Origin: Bacteroidota bacterium
GTDB taxonomy: Bacteria; Bacteroidota; Bacteroidia; Bacteroidales; GCA-2711565
Reading direction: 5' to 3'
Assembly (NCBI GenBank): GCA_018816945.1
Contig: JAHIVC010000099.1
Location: 316,554 to 380,553 of the forward strand
Length of the DNA stretch: 64,000 nucleotides
Shown here: positions 9,724-18,945 of the stretch, piece after piece
Layout: each line of letters opens with the position of its first letter
Numbering within the stretch: the stretch's first letter is position 1
Made by a program: the position numbers and the translations under genes
The notes under the pieces: generated by a model
Told to the model about the DNA's origin: nothing
The model's database searches: none
Seen by the model: the letters and a program-made list of their open reading frames with translations, nothing else

Positions 9724-10191
9724 TTAAGGATTTTTCTTTATATTCTTATTTTCAATAAACTGAAGTTCCAACTCGGCTAGTAATTGGTGGATGTTTTTCA
9801 CTTTTGACAAATCCAGTTCGTACGCTGTAAGTACATTTGGAATTGTTTTTATCTCCTGAATCAATTCTTTTTTTCTGTTTTTTGGAAATTCGTTTTCTAT
9901 CAATAGAAAATAATCGATGGATCCAATGTTTGGAATCAGTTTCCCGTCAGAATGGTGATTTGAGATCAAGCAATAATTGTTTTGTGTTTCAAGGCATTGA
10001 TAAAAGAAAACCGAATAGTTTAAATCGGCTTTGTCATGGCCCTCCTGAATAAAATCATCAATTCTGCTTAAATGTAAATGAAGTTTCTTGTTTAAAAAAA
10101 AAGTCAGGCGGTAATCCTTTAAATGGCAAGAAATCCCTATCAACGTATATTCGGATGAAAAATCGATTTTAAAGGTTAGTTTTTTTGCCAT
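9724..10191 (-). CDS. IPExxxVDY family protein
   Basis: 155 residues, no signal peptide. The defining motif appears in a slightly altered form as IPNIGSIDY (I-P-x4-I/V-D-Y) followed by FLLIEN. Position supports the call: in Bacteroidota this family usually lies next to rnc-fabF-acpP, exactly as here. The function is not established; the recurrent link with rnc suggests an RNA- or lipid-related role, but that is inference. Confidence 0.85.
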   Translation of the reverse strand: MAKKLTFKIDFSSEYTLIGISCHLKDYRLTFFLNKKLHLHLSRIDDFIQEGHDKADLNYSVFFYQCLETQNNYCLISNHHSDGKLIPNIGSIDYFLLIENEFPKNRKKELIQEIKTIPNVLTAYELDLSKVKNIHQLLAELELQFIENKNIKKNP

Positions 10192-10254
10192 TTTAAAACT
10201 CTTTGACGATAAATATAAGAAAATAGCAGCAGATAAGAAAGGTTGATGAAATAG

Positions 10255-10977
10255 TTAATTTGACTGAAGCTTACTAAATGCTTTTTCGGAGGCAATTTGT
10301 TCGGCTCCTTTAATTGAAAAATCCTGGCCGCTTTCAATCACTTCACCTTCAATTAATATTCTGACCAGAAATTGTTTCTTGAAGCCTTCACCAATTTCCT
10401 CAACCACTTTAAAGTCGACCGATTTTTTTTCTTTTTGTCCCCATTCAACCAATTTGCTTTTATAGTTCACAATTTGGGTTTCGAGTTCATCCAAATTCAA
10501 ATGAATATTAATAATGCGGTTAATGATAATTTTTCGGGTAAATTTATATCCTTTATCTAAATATAAAGCTCCGATAAATGCTTCAAAAGCATCTCCGTTC
10601 ATCGATTTGCAAATAGTTTTTGTATCGATGGCAGAATTAATAAGTTTGGTAAGACCTAATTTTTTTGACAAATTATTTAGTTGCGATCTGCTAACGATTT
10701 TTGAACGCATTTCTGTTAAAAAGCCTTCATCTTTATAAGGGAATTTTTTAAAAAGCAGGTCGGCAACAACAGCCCCAAGTATGGCATCTCCTAAGTATTC
10801 AAGGCGCTCGTTACTTACCCGAACACCGTTTGAAAGTTCTTTTGCAACTGATTTGTGCCTAAAAGCCAATAAATATAAAGAAATATTATGAGGATAATAC
10901 CCAAAAACATTCCTTAAACTGAGGAACAATTTTCTGTTGTCGGAAAAATAATGTAGTATATACTTATAAAAAATCAA
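10255..10977 (-). CDS. rnc: ribonuclease III
   Basis: 240 residues. The RNase III catalytic signature NERLEYLGDAILG (about residues 56-68) and a second acidic cluster in GDAFEAFIGALYLDKG are present, followed by a C-terminal dsRNA-binding domain (VDFKVVEEIGEGFKKQFLV...GAEQIASEKAFSKL). It cleaves double-stranded RNA, including rRNA precursors. Nine bp downstream of fabF on the same strand, so cotranscribed with acpP-fabF as is typical of the phylum. Confidence 0.96.
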   Translation of the reverse strand: MIFYKYILHYFSDNRKLFLSLRNVFGYYPHNISLYLLAFRHKSVAKELSNGVRVSNERLEYLGDAILGAVVADLLFKKFPYKDEGFLTEMRSKIVSRSQLNNLSKKLGLTKLINSAIDTKTICKSMNGDAFEAFIGALYLDKGYKFTRKIIINRIINIHLNLDELETQIVNYKSKLVEWGQKEKKSVDFKVVEEIGEGFKKQFLVRILIEGEVIESGQDFSIKGAEQIASEKAFSKLQSN

Positions 10978-10986
10978 AATGAAAGA

Positions 10987-12240
10987 TTATCTCACGAATT
11001 TTTTGAAGATAATGGAAGCATTATGTCCACCAAAACCAAATGTATTGCTTAAAGCCACATTAATCACTCTTTTCTGAGCCTTGTGAAATGTAAAGTTTAA
11101 TTTATTGTCAATTTCAGGATCGTCAGTAAAATGGTTGATCGTTGGTGGTACAATATCATTTTGAACCGCAAGTATAGTAGCAATAGCTTCAACAGCACCA
11201 GCTGCACCCAATAAGTGCCCTGTCATTGATTTTGTAGAGTTGATATTGATTTTGTATGCATGCTCACCAAATAGGCCAACGATAGCTTTTGGTTCAGCGA
11301 TGTCACCAACAGGAGTTGAAGTACCATGTGTGTTGATATGATCAATATCGGTAAGCTTTAAACCTGCATCTTCGATGGCATTTTTCATGCAATTTTTTGC
11401 ACCCAACCCATCCGGATGAGGGGCGGTCATGTGATGTGCATCGGCTGAAAGGCCGCAACCGGCTACTTCAGCATATATTTTTGCGCCTCTTTTTAAGGCA
11501 TGTTCTAATTCTTCGAAAATAAGGGCGCATCCACCTTCACCTAATACAAAACCATCACGGTCTTTATCAAATGGACGGGATGCGGTTTTTGGATCATCAT
11601 TACGTATTGAAATTGCATGTAGGGCATTAAAACCACCAACACCTCCTTCGGTTATAGCTGCTTCGGATCCACCGGTAATAAAAACATCAGCTTTTCCTAA
11701 TCGAATCAAGTTGAATGCATCAGTTAAAGCATTTGCAGATGAAGCGCAAGCAGAAACAGTTGCAAAATTTGGTCCCCTGAAACCATATTTAATTGAAATA
11801 TGGCCTGAAGCAATATCAGCAATCATTTTTGGAATAAAAAATGGATTGAAACGCGGAGTTCCATCTCCTTTGGCAAAATCAGAAATTTCATCTTGAAATG
11901 TTTGAATTCCGCCAATACCCGAAGCCCAAATAACACCAACTCGATCCAAATCAATTTTTTCCAAATCAAAACCTGCATCAGCAATAGCCTGATCGGCAGA
12001 AACAAGGGCAAATTGTGAATAACGATCATGCTTTCTTGCTTCTTTGCGATCCATGTAGTTTGTGATGTCAAAATTTTTAACTTCACAAGCAATCTGGGTC
12101 TTAAATTTTGATGAGTCAAATTGCGTAATTGGGCCGGCACCACTAACTCCATTAACCAATCCATCCCATAATTCAGGAATTGAATTGCCAATTGGAGTTA
12201 GGGCTCCAAGACCTGTAACTACTACACGTTTTAATTCCAT
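10987..12240 (-). CDS. fabF: beta-ketoacyl-ACP synthase II
   Basis: 417 residues, the full length for KAS II. It extends acyl-ACP chains with malonyl-ACP in type II fatty-acid synthesis. The Cys-His-His triad is visible: SACASS (nucleophile Cys), INTHGTSTPVGD (His) and MTGHLLGAAGAVEA (His); the C-terminal NTFGFGGHNAS glycine loop is intact. It sits 13 bp after acpP. Confidence 0.97.
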   Translation of the reverse strand: MELKRVVVTGLGALTPIGNSIPELWDGLVNGVSGAGPITQFDSSKFKTQIACEVKNFDITNYMDRKEARKHDRYSQFALVSADQAIADAGFDLEKIDLDRVGVIWASGIGGIQTFQDEISDFAKGDGTPRFNPFFIPKMIADIASGHISIKYGFRGPNFATVSACASSANALTDAFNLIRLGKADVFITGGSEAAITEGGVGGFNALHAISIRNDDPKTASRPFDKDRDGFVLGEGGCALIFEELEHALKRGAKIYAEVAGCGLSADAHHMTAPHPDGLGAKNCMKNAIEDAGLKLTDIDHINTHGTSTPVGDIAEPKAIVGLFGEHAYKININSTKSMTGHLLGAAGAVEAIATILAVQNDIVPPTINHFTDDPEIDNKLNFTFHKAQKRVINVALSNTFGFGGHNASIIFKKFVR

Positions 12241-12253
12241 GTAATTCGTTTGT

Positions 12254-12490
12254 TTATTTTACGTTTGCTTCAATGTAAGAAATAGCATCACCTACAGTAC
12301 CAATTTTTTCAGCTTGGTCATCCGGAATTGCCATGTTGAATTCTTTTTCGAATTCCATGATCAACTCAACAGTATCAAGTGAATCAGCTCCAAGATCATT
12401 TGTGAAGCTTGCTTCTGGAGTTACTTCACTCTCGTCAACACCTAGTTTATCAACGATAATCGCTATTACTTTTGATTTAGTATCAGACAT
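12254..12490 (-). CDS. acpP: acyl carrier protein
   Basis: 78 residues, strongly acidic, helical. The phosphopantetheine attachment site is Ser37 in [14 protein letters not shown]. It carries growing acyl chains for FabF, encoded next. First gene of the acpP-fabF-rnc-IPExxxVDY unit; its upstream region is shared with the divergent purN. Confidence 0.97.
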   Translation of the reverse strand: MSDTKSKVIAIIVDKLGVDESEVTPEASFTNDLGADSLDTVELIMEFEKEFNMAIPDDQAEKIGTVGDAISYIEANVK

Positions 12491-12658
12491 ATCTTTATTA
12501 TTTTGGTTAAACAGTGTGCAAAGAAATAAAATCTATCATTTAAAAGCAAAGAAAATCTGATATATTTAACTTTACTTTTTCATAATGAGCGGATTAACAA
12601 ATATTTGCAAAGTAAGCTATTTTTTAAGATATCATGCTATAATTGGTAAAATAAATAA

Positions 12659-12666
12659 TAAATTTG
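12659..12666 (+). promoter_or_regulatory. candidate -7 box for purN
   Basis: TAAATTTG matches TAnnTTTG and ends 33 bp before ATG 12700. No TTG was found at ideal spacing. It lies inside the in-frame extension upstream of ATG 12700 only marginally, supporting ATG 12700 over the TTG at 12688. Confidence 0.4.
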
Positions 12667-12699
12667 AACGCCATTAGTAATTAGTACTTGTACAAAAAT

Positions 12700-13260
12700 A
12701 TGAAAAAAATTGCCATTTTTGCCTCGGGCAACGGATCAAATGCTCAAAATATATCGGATTACTTTGCAGATAATGAGAATATTAAGATCTCGTTGATTTT
12801 ATCAAACTGCAAGGATTCCTATGTGCTGGAAAGGGCTAAAAAATTAAAAATTCCCGCAGTTTATTTTGATAAAAAGGACTTTTACCTTTCCGAAAATGTG
12901 TTAAATAAATTGCAGTCATTTCAAATTGATTTCATTGTTTTAGCTGGATTTTTATGGTTTATCCCTCAAAATCTGATTCAAAACTTCCCAAATCGCATCA
13001 TAAATATCCACCCGGCTTTGTTACCTAAACACGGGGGCAAAGGAATGTATGGCACGAAAGTACATGAGTCGGTAAAAGAATCGGGTGATACCGAAACAGG
13101 TATTACCATTCATTTTGTAAATGATAAATATGATGATGGGAAGATTATTTTTCAAGCTAAGGTGAAAGTTGAACCAAATGATTCGCCAGAAGATATAGCC
13201 AATAAAATTCACAAACTTGAATATGAGCATTTCCCCAAGGTAATCGAAGGATTACTTTAA
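12700..13260 (+). CDS. purN: phosphoribosylglycinamide formyltransferase
   Basis: 186 residues from ATG 12700; this start gives the canonical beta-strand MKKIAIFASGNGSNAQNI at the N-terminus. It transfers formyl from 10-formyl-THF to GAR in purine synthesis. Catalytic residues are visible: Asn and His in NIHPALLPKHGGKGMYG and the Asp in YDDGKIIFQA. Divergent from acpP, convergent with the nitroreductase gene. Confidence 0.95.
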   Translation: MKKIAIFASGNGSNAQNISDYFADNENIKISLILSNCKDSYVLERAKKLKIPAVYFDKKDFYLSENVLNKLQSFQIDFIVLAGFLWFIPQNLIQNFPNRIINIHPALLPKHGGKGMYGTKVHESVKESGDTETGITIHFVNDKYDDGKIIFQAKVKVEPNDSPEDIANKIHKLEYEHFPKVIEGLL

Positions 13261-13278
13261 TGGCAAGATTTAAGAAGC

Positions 13279-13824
13279 TTAGTATTGGTTGAACTTACTC
13301 ATTTCCTCCATTGGCTTTCTGACTTTTGTTCTCAGCTTATAATCGTCAGGAGCATAACCCACACTAATTAATAAAGCCAAATCTTTTTCTTTTGGAATTT
13401 TTAATAGGGTTTTAATGGCCTTCTCGTTGTACCATCCAATCATACAAGTGCCCAATCCTTCTTCTTCTGCCTGAAGGCAAAAATGTTCGGCAGCCATTCC
13501 CAAATCCATTAATTTCCAGCTGCGGTTTTTTAATCGACCGCCAATTCTGTTAACTAAGGGTGGTTTTTCAAGGGTGATGGCAATAAGAACAGGTGACTCA
13601 AGTGTGAATTTGTTGAAATTAACCAAGGTAGAAAAGGTCTCTCTGGCAATTTTGTCCTTCAAATCTGGCTCGTCAATTACTATAAATTTCCAGGGTTGAG
13701 AGTTAGATGCAGAAGGTGATAAACGGGCGGCTTCAAGGCAACGAAGAAGCTTCTCTTTATCAACAGGTTTATCCGTATATTTTCTTACGCTTTGACGATG
13801 ATTTATTAATTCTAAAAAATCCAT
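13279..13824 (-). CDS. nitroreductase-family FMN oxidoreductase
   Basis: 181 residues. The N-terminal INHRQSVRKYTDKPVD carries the Arg residues that bind FMN phosphate, followed by ARLSPSASNSQPWKF, and the AEEEGLGTCMIGWYNE segment typical of the family. An NAD(P)H-dependent flavoenzyme of unknown physiological substrate. The gene is flanked by purN and pgi with no operon logic visible. Confidence 0.88.
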   Translation of the reverse strand: MDFLELINHRQSVRKYTDKPVDKEKLLRCLEAARLSPSASNSQPWKFIVIDEPDLKDKIARETFSTLVNFNKFTLESPVLIAITLEKPPLVNRIGGRLKNRSWKLMDLGMAAEHFCLQAEEEGLGTCMIGWYNEKAIKTLLKIPKEKDLALLISVGYAPDDYKLRTKVRKPMEEMSKFNQY

Positions 13825-13905
13825 TCTAATAATTTTATATCATTTTTGTAATAACTTAATTTCTTATCCACTCCTAAACACTTTAACACGCCATTACCGT
13901 TTTAA

Positions 13906-15243
13906 TTATATCCTTTTTCTGATCGTTTCAGTTTCTTTTTCAAACCCCTTTTTCCCCAGCAAAGCAAACATATTTGATTTATAGGCTTCAACCCCGGGTT
14001 GGTCAAATGGATTTACTTTTAATAAATAGCCACTTAAAGCACAAGCAAACTCAAAGAAAAAAACCAACTGCCCCAGAACAAACTCGGAAATTTCAGGAAC
14101 CCGGATTTGAATATTTGGAACCCCGCCATCAACATGGGCAAGGGTTGTACCGATTTCTGCCATGTGATTAACTGATGAAATTCTTTTCCCACTGATATAA
14201 TTTAGCTTATCCAAATCTTCATCATTCTTTGGGATTTTAAGTTCCTTATTGCTGTTTTCAATAGAAATTACGGTCTCAAAAAGATTTCGGATTCCTTCCT
14301 GAATATATTGCCCCATCGAATGCAGATCGGTTGTGAAACCTACTCCGGCCGGGAATATTCCTTTGTTTTCTTTGCCTTCACTTTCACCATATAATTGTTT
14401 CCACCATTCTGTAAAATAGAACAAACGTGGCTCATAATTGACCATGATCTCGTTTGTAAACCCATTTTGATAAAGGAGATTTCTGATAATGGCATATTGG
14501 GTGGCCGGATTTGAATCAAAAGAAGTGCTTTTGGTTAAAAGTTCTTTTTTCATCGATTTAGCACCATTTATGAAAGCCCTTATATCATAACCAGCAACCG
14601 CTATGGGGAGCAAACCAACCGGTGTAAGAACCGAATAACGTCCACCTACATCATCAGGAATGTCATAAGTTTTATACCCTTCAATATTTGCTAATTCTTT
14701 TAAAGCACCGCGATTACTATCGGTGATGGCAAATATTCTCTTTACCGCCTCTTCACGTCCATATTTCTTTTCAAGATGCTCTTTTAATAATCTGAATGCG
14801 ATGGCAGGTTCTGTGGTTGTTCCCGATTTTGAAATGACGGCGAGAGAATAATCTTTTTTGTTTAAAATCTCGATTAAATCACACAGGTAGTCTTCACTGA
14901 TATTTTGCCCTGCATACAAAATGAGCGGCGATTTTTTTTCATCCTGAAGTTGTACAAAATGATGGCTTAAAGCATCAATGATTGCACGGGCTCCCAAGTA
15001 GGACCCTCCAATCCCAATCACGACAAATATTTCGGAATTTAAATTGATTTTTTTAGCAATAAGTTGAATATCCTCAATCAATTCGGTACTTATTTGATCG
15101 GGCAAATCAATCCAGCCAAGGAAATCATTACCTTTCCCTGTTTTAGATAATAATTCTTTATAAGCGATTTCGATTTCGGATGAATATTCGTTAATATGAT
15201 CTTGATCAAAAATATTCAGGACATTTTTAAGTTCAATTTTCAT
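13906..15243 (-). CDS. pgi: glucose-6-phosphate isomerase
   Basis: 445 residues, the shorter bacterial (Gram-positive-like) type. It interconverts glucose-6-P and fructose-6-P. Motifs seen are GIGGSYLGARA, the sugar-phosphate-binding VISKSGTTTEPAIAFR, DDVGGRYSVLTPVGLLP and the C-terminal PFDQPGVEAYK. The gene has an unusually long leader if it starts at the -7 box at 15429-15436, and a terminator hairpin lies inside that leader. Confidence 0.95.
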   Translation of the reverse strand: MKIELKNVLNIFDQDHINEYSSEIEIAYKELLSKTGKGNDFLGWIDLPDQISTELIEDIQLIAKKINLNSEIFVVIGIGGSYLGARAIIDALSHHFVQLQDEKKSPLILYAGQNISEDYLCDLIEILNKKDYSLAVISKSGTTTEPAIAFRLLKEHLEKKYGREEAVKRIFAITDSNRGALKELANIEGYKTYDIPDDVGGRYSVLTPVGLLPIAVAGYDIRAFINGAKSMKKELLTKSTSFDSNPATQYAIIRNLLYQNGFTNEIMVNYEPRLFYFTEWWKQLYGESEGKENKGIFPAGVGFTTDLHSMGQYIQEGIRNLFETVISIENSNKELKIPKNDEDLDKLNYISGKRISSVNHMAEIGTTLAHVDGGVPNIQIRVPEISEFVLGQLVFFFEFACALSGYLLKVNPFDQPGVEAYKSNMFALLGKKGFEKETETIRKRI

Positions 15244-15309
15244 GATGATGGATCTTGTTTTTTACAAATGTAAGGATAATGTCAACATTTGTAATTCAGA
15301 AAATGGCAT

Positions 15310-15341
15310 AAAAAAACAGCCCCCGAAGAAGCTGTTTTTTT
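15310..15341 (-). terminator. hairpin terminator in the leader of pgi (possible attenuator or small-RNA end)
   Basis: Eleven-base perfect arms (15310-15320 and 15331-15341) around the loop CCCCGAAGAA, with a T-run on both strands. It sits between two divergent genes, where no known gene needs a terminator, so it probably ends a short minus-strand transcript or attenuates pgi. Confidence 0.65.
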
Positions 15342-15428
15342 CTATGAAACAAAAACCAAATTTATATTATTAACCTTTTAATTACATAACTACGATACCA
15401 TGAAATTAAATCGTTCGAAATAACATTA

Positions 15429-15456
15429 CAAAGATATATCGTATTTTTGGGCTCAA
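15429..15456 (-). promoter_or_regulatory. minus-strand promoter upstream of pgi leader
   Basis: On the minus strand TTG (15456-15454), 17 bp, then TATCTTTG (15436-15429), an excellent match to the Bacteroidota TTG-N17-TAnnTTTG arrangement. Transcription would start near 15423, run about 80-110 nt and meet the hairpin at 15341-15310. Confidence 0.55.
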
Positions 15457-15522
15457 TTGTTAATGAACTTTAACAAACGTTAAAAAATGTTAAAGGACTG
15501 TAAATCATTGAGATCAAAGCAT

Positions 15523-15530
15523 ACATTTGC
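15523..15530 (+). promoter_or_regulatory. -7 box (TACATTTG) immediately before the sensor-kinase start
   Basis: The box ends 3 bp before ATG 15534, so the transcript would begin at or beside the start codon. The -33 element is not clear. Confidence 0.4.
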
Positions 15531-15533
15531 AGC

Positions 15534-16964
15534 ATGAACAAAAAGCTGATTATTTTTATTATTTTTTTAATGTCGGTGGCATTACTTGGGTTAATGAGTA
15601 TCCAGGTTTATTGGATCAGGAATGCCGTGATCGTAAAAGAAGCAGGATTTGTACAAAGTGTAAACGAAGCCATTTCAAATGTTGTTTTAAGGCTCGAAAA
15701 AATTGAAAAAGTTAAAAATTTTCAGAATCCATTACTTCGAAATTCGAGTAGATTATCGTTGAATAAATATTTTGATTCTATTAACAAACAATTTATTGAC
15801 GATATGTCAAAGATTACATCACTGCGCGAATATGAGTCCTTTAATCAAAAATCGATCGCAACACAACGTGAGTTCGGAAGTTTGTATCGTCACCAAAAGA
15901 AACAGCCGATTGAAGAAAGAATTAATGAGCCTCTTTTGGATTCGTTGATCAAGTTTGAACTTACAAAGTATGGAATTAATACACAATATGAATATGGAGT
16001 GTATAGCCCGGCCCGTCTTAATATGCTAATCCAGAAAACGGGAATGTATCCAACAGAGCTATTGAGTGAAGAAAGCTTCCAGTTTGCACTTTTCCCAAGC
16101 GATATCCAAGGAAACCCGGATTTCCTAATGTTATATTTCCCAAATGAACAACGCTTTTTGATCAGTAAAATGTGGTTATTATTACTTCTCTCAGCTGTAC
16201 TGATGCTAATAATAATTTTATCATTTTATACTTCTATCAGCACCATTTTTAAGCAAAAAAGGCTTTCGGTAATGAAGAATGATTTTATTAATAACATGAC
16301 CCACGAATTTAAAACCCCAATTTCTACCATAGCGCTTGTGTGCGAAGCATTAAAGGATAAGGATATCCAAAAAACAGAAGAGATTTATGATAATTATATT
16401 GGGATCATTAATGATGAGAATACACGGCTTAAAGTAATGGCCGAAAAAATATTGCAAACAGCCATTATTGAAAAGGGAAAACTTCACCTGAAAAAAGAAT
16501 GGGTAGATATTCATGAGATAATACTTGAAGATGTTAGGAAAATCATGATTCAGGTCGAAAAAAAAGGAGGCAAAATCTATACTGATTTAAAAGCTGAGAA
16601 TGTAAAACTTAAAGTTGACCCTTTACATATTACGAATGTGATATTAAATTTGCTTGATAATGCCATTAAATATACTATTGAAGAACCTGAGATATTAATC
16701 TCAACAACTGAAATGGATTCTGGCATAAAAATTAGCATTCAGGATAACGGTATTGGAATAGGTAAGGCAAATCAACGAAAAATATTTGATAAGCTTTATA
16801 GGGTTCCAACGGGTAATGTTCATAACTTTAAGGGCTTTGGATTAGGGTTAAGTTATGTTAAAGCGGTCATTGACAAGCATGGAGGTAGTATTAAACTAAC
16901 AAGCGAGCTAAAAAGAGGATCTACCTTCCAGGTCTTTTTACCTTATAGCGATCAAAATAATTAA
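15534..16964 (+). CDS. sensor histidine kinase (RprX-like)
   Basis: 476 residues. TM1 at about residues 5-25, a periplasmic sensor region to about 210, TM2 at about 213-233, then directly the HisKA domain (no obvious HAMP) with NDFINNMTHEFKTPISTI and phospho-acceptor His257, and an HATPase_c domain with N-box NLLDNAIKYT, G1 QDNGIGIG and G2 GFGLGLSYV. The response regulator starts 3 bp after its stop. Architecture and partner match the Bacteroides RprX/RprY pair; the stimulus is unknown. Confidence 0.88.
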   Translation: MNKKLIIFIIFLMSVALLGLMSIQVYWIRNAVIVKEAGFVQSVNEAISNVVLRLEKIEKVKNFQNPLLRNSSRLSLNKYFDSINKQFIDDMSKITSLREYESFNQKSIATQREFGSLYRHQKKQPIEERINEPLLDSLIKFELTKYGINTQYEYGVYSPARLNMLIQKTGMYPTELLSEESFQFALFPSDIQGNPDFLMLYFPNEQRFLISKMWLLLLLSAVLMLIIILSFYTSISTIFKQKRLSVMKNDFINNMTHEFKTPISTIALVCEALKDKDIQKTEEIYDNYIGIINDENTRLKVMAEKILQTAIIEKGKLHLKKEWVDIHEIILEDVRKIMIQVEKKGGKIYTDLKAENVKLKVDPLHITNVILNLLDNAIKYTIEEPEILISTTEMDSGIKISIQDNGIGIGKANQRKIFDKLYRVPTGNVHNFKGFGLGLSYVKAVIDKHGGSIKLTSELKRGSTFQVFLPYSDQNN

Positions 16965-16967
16965 TAC

Positions 16968-17660
16968 ATGGAACAACAAAAAGTATTATTAGCAGAGGAT
17001 GATAAAAACTTAGGTACAATCTTGCAATCGTATTTAATTGCAAAGGGCTATCCAACCGATTTATGCGTAGACGGTGAAGAAGCTTTTATCCATTTTAAAA
17101 AAAACGAGTATAGTATCTGTATTTTGGATGTAATGATGCCAATAAAGGATGGTTTCACACTCGCAAAAGATATTCGCAATATCGACAAAGAAATTCCAAT
17201 ATTATTTCTGACGGCAAAAACTTTGCAAGAGGATAAGCTCAAAGGATTTGAATTGGGTGCCGACGATTATATCAGTAAACCCTTTAGCATGGAAGAATTA
17301 CTCATGCGAATGAAGGCTATCTTAAGAAGGTCGGGCCAGAATGAAAACTTATCAAAAAATAATATTTATAAGTTGGGGAAATTCACGTTTGACTATAATA
17401 GACAGCTTTTGGTAATTGGAGAGGATGATCAAAAATTGACCTCTAAAGAAGCTGAGCTACTAAAACTATTAGGCGAAAATTTAAATCAGGTACTCGACAG
17501 AAGTGAGGCGTTAAATAAGATTTGGTATGACGACAGTTATTTTAATGCCCGAAGCATGGACGTATATGTTACCAAGCTTAGAAAGTATTTAAAGGCAGAT
17601 CCAAACGTAGAACTTTTAAACGTACATGGTGTTGGATTTAAACTGGTAATTAATAGTTAG
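16968..17660 (+). CDS. OmpR-family response regulator (RprY-like)
   Basis: 230 residues. Receiver domain with acidic pair Asp11/Asp12, phospho-acceptor Asp54 in CILDVMMP and Lys in ISKPFSMEEL, then a winged-helix DNA-binding domain ending SMDVYVTKLRKYLKADPN. Cotranscribed with the kinase (3-bp gap). Its stop codon overlaps that of the convergent serine hydrolase gene by 4 bp, leaving no room for a terminator between them. Confidence 0.92.
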   Translation: MEQQKVLLAEDDKNLGTILQSYLIAKGYPTDLCVDGEEAFIHFKKNEYSICILDVMMPIKDGFTLAKDIRNIDKEIPILFLTAKTLQEDKLKGFELGADDYISKPFSMEELLMRMKAILRRSGQNENLSKNNIYKLGKFTFDYNRQLLVIGEDDQKLTSKEAELLKLLGENLNQVLDRSEALNKIWYDDSYFNARSMDVYVTKLRKYLKADPNVELLNVHGVGFKLVINS

Positions 17661-18847
17661 TTTGAACCGTTGAGCAAACTAAATTCACCGAATTCAAAAT
17701 CTTCTTTATCTAGAATATCCCATAATTCTTTTGATCCGGAACCTTTCTCACGGTTGCATAATACAATAATCGATTTCTGCTGACGCATATCGCGGATATA
17801 ATATGTCCGGAATCCTTTCCACCAACCAAAATGGTAAACTGTATTTTCTCTACCATCCTTTATCCTCCATCCAAATCCATAATTATCTTTTCGTTTCTTT
17901 GACTTGGGGCTTCCTGGCATAAATGCCATTTGTAGGGTGCTGTCGCCTAAAAGTTTGTTCAGATATAAGGCTTGATCAAACTTAAACATGTCCTCTATGG
18001 TGGTATAAACTCCTTTATCACCCATTACACCGTTTAAATACTCATTCCTTAGCTTTCTGGCACCTCTTCCAGTGCCACGGTAACTTGGTACTCCTACTGA
18101 AATATAATCCGAAACCTTGCTTTCGCCATTCATATTATAGACAAAGCTGCTGTTCATTCCAATAGGGTCAAAAATCTTTTCTTTTATAAATTGATCAAAA
18201 TTTTTATGGCTGATACGCTCCACAACATTTGCCAGCATTGCGTAATTAGCGTTACAATAATGAAACCCATTGTTAGGTAAAAAATAGGGTTTTGGTTTAT
18301 GTTCGATATACAATTTTAACATATCGTCGTTTGTAAGCGGGATTTCTTTGTTTTTCCATTGATCTTGTGCAAGAGTCATGTAGCGGGATAATCCCGATCG
18401 GTGATTCAGAAGTAATCGGATGGTTATTCCTTCATAAGGAAATTCGGGAATATATTCTCTAACGTCTGAATCAAGCTCCAGTAAATCATCTTCAACCAGC
18501 ATTAAAATAGCTGTTGCGGTAAACATTTTAGATACAGATGCTAACTGGAATGCAGATGTTGTAGTAAGCTTTGTTTTTTTTACAATATCAGCAAACCCAA
18601 AAGCTTCTTTATAAACAAGCTTGCCTTTTACTGAATAAAGCACAGCCCCAGCGAATCCTTGCTTTTTATTCAATTGATCAAAAATTCCATGTAACCATTC
18701 GGCTTTTTGATCAATGGCTTTTTGATCTAAATCAATAAATATTGTATCGGGTATTTCCGGAATTTTTGGTGTTTCCGCCACTTGACTCTGACAAGCAAAT
18801 AGTCCAGACAGTACAAGAATTATATAAGAAATAGTTTTAATATTCAT
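17657..18847 (-). CDS. serine hydrolase (beta-lactamase/class C PBP-like), lipoprotein
   Basis: 396 residues. A type II signal peptide ends in the lipobox GLFAC, so it is probably anchored in the envelope. The class C beta-lactamase/esterase motifs are intact: SVSK (nucleophile Ser), YCNANYAM (Tyr-x-Asn) and HFGWWKG (His-x-Gly in place of KTG). Members include D-alanyl peptidases, esterases and cell-wall amidases; true beta-lactamase activity is unlikely but not excluded. Overlaps the end of the upstream regulator gene tail-to-tail. Confidence 0.85.
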   Translation of the reverse strand: MNIKTISYIILVLSGLFACQSQVAETPKIPEIPDTIFIDLDQKAIDQKAEWLHGIFDQLNKKQGFAGAVLYSVKGKLVYKEAFGFADIVKKTKLTTTSAFQLASVSKMFTATAILMLVEDDLLELDSDVREYIPEFPYEGITIRLLLNHRSGLSRYMTLAQDQWKNKEIPLTNDDMLKLYIEHKPKPYFLPNNGFHYCNANYAMLANVVERISHKNFDQFIKEKIFDPIGMNSSFVYNMNGESKVSDYISVGVPSYRGTGRGARKLRNEYLNGVMGDKGVYTTIEDMFKFDQALYLNKLLGDSTLQMAFMPGSPKSKKRKDNYGFGWRIKDGRENTVYHFGWWKGFRTYYIRDMRQQKSIIVLCNREKGSGSKELWDILDKEDFEFGEFSLLNGSN

Positions 18848-18945
18848 TTGCGGATTTTTGCATCGGCAAAGTTATCAGAATCGGTAAACACAAAAACTGA
18901 AAACAGAAAATTTAACAGTTTTTAACCAAAATTAAGATACTGGGT

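Noticed and set aside
17657-18847. Antibiotic-resistance beta-lactamase
   Set aside because: The fold and SxxK/YxN motifs are shared by esterases and peptidases, and the lipoprotein anchoring and HxG motif do not favour a true lactamase.
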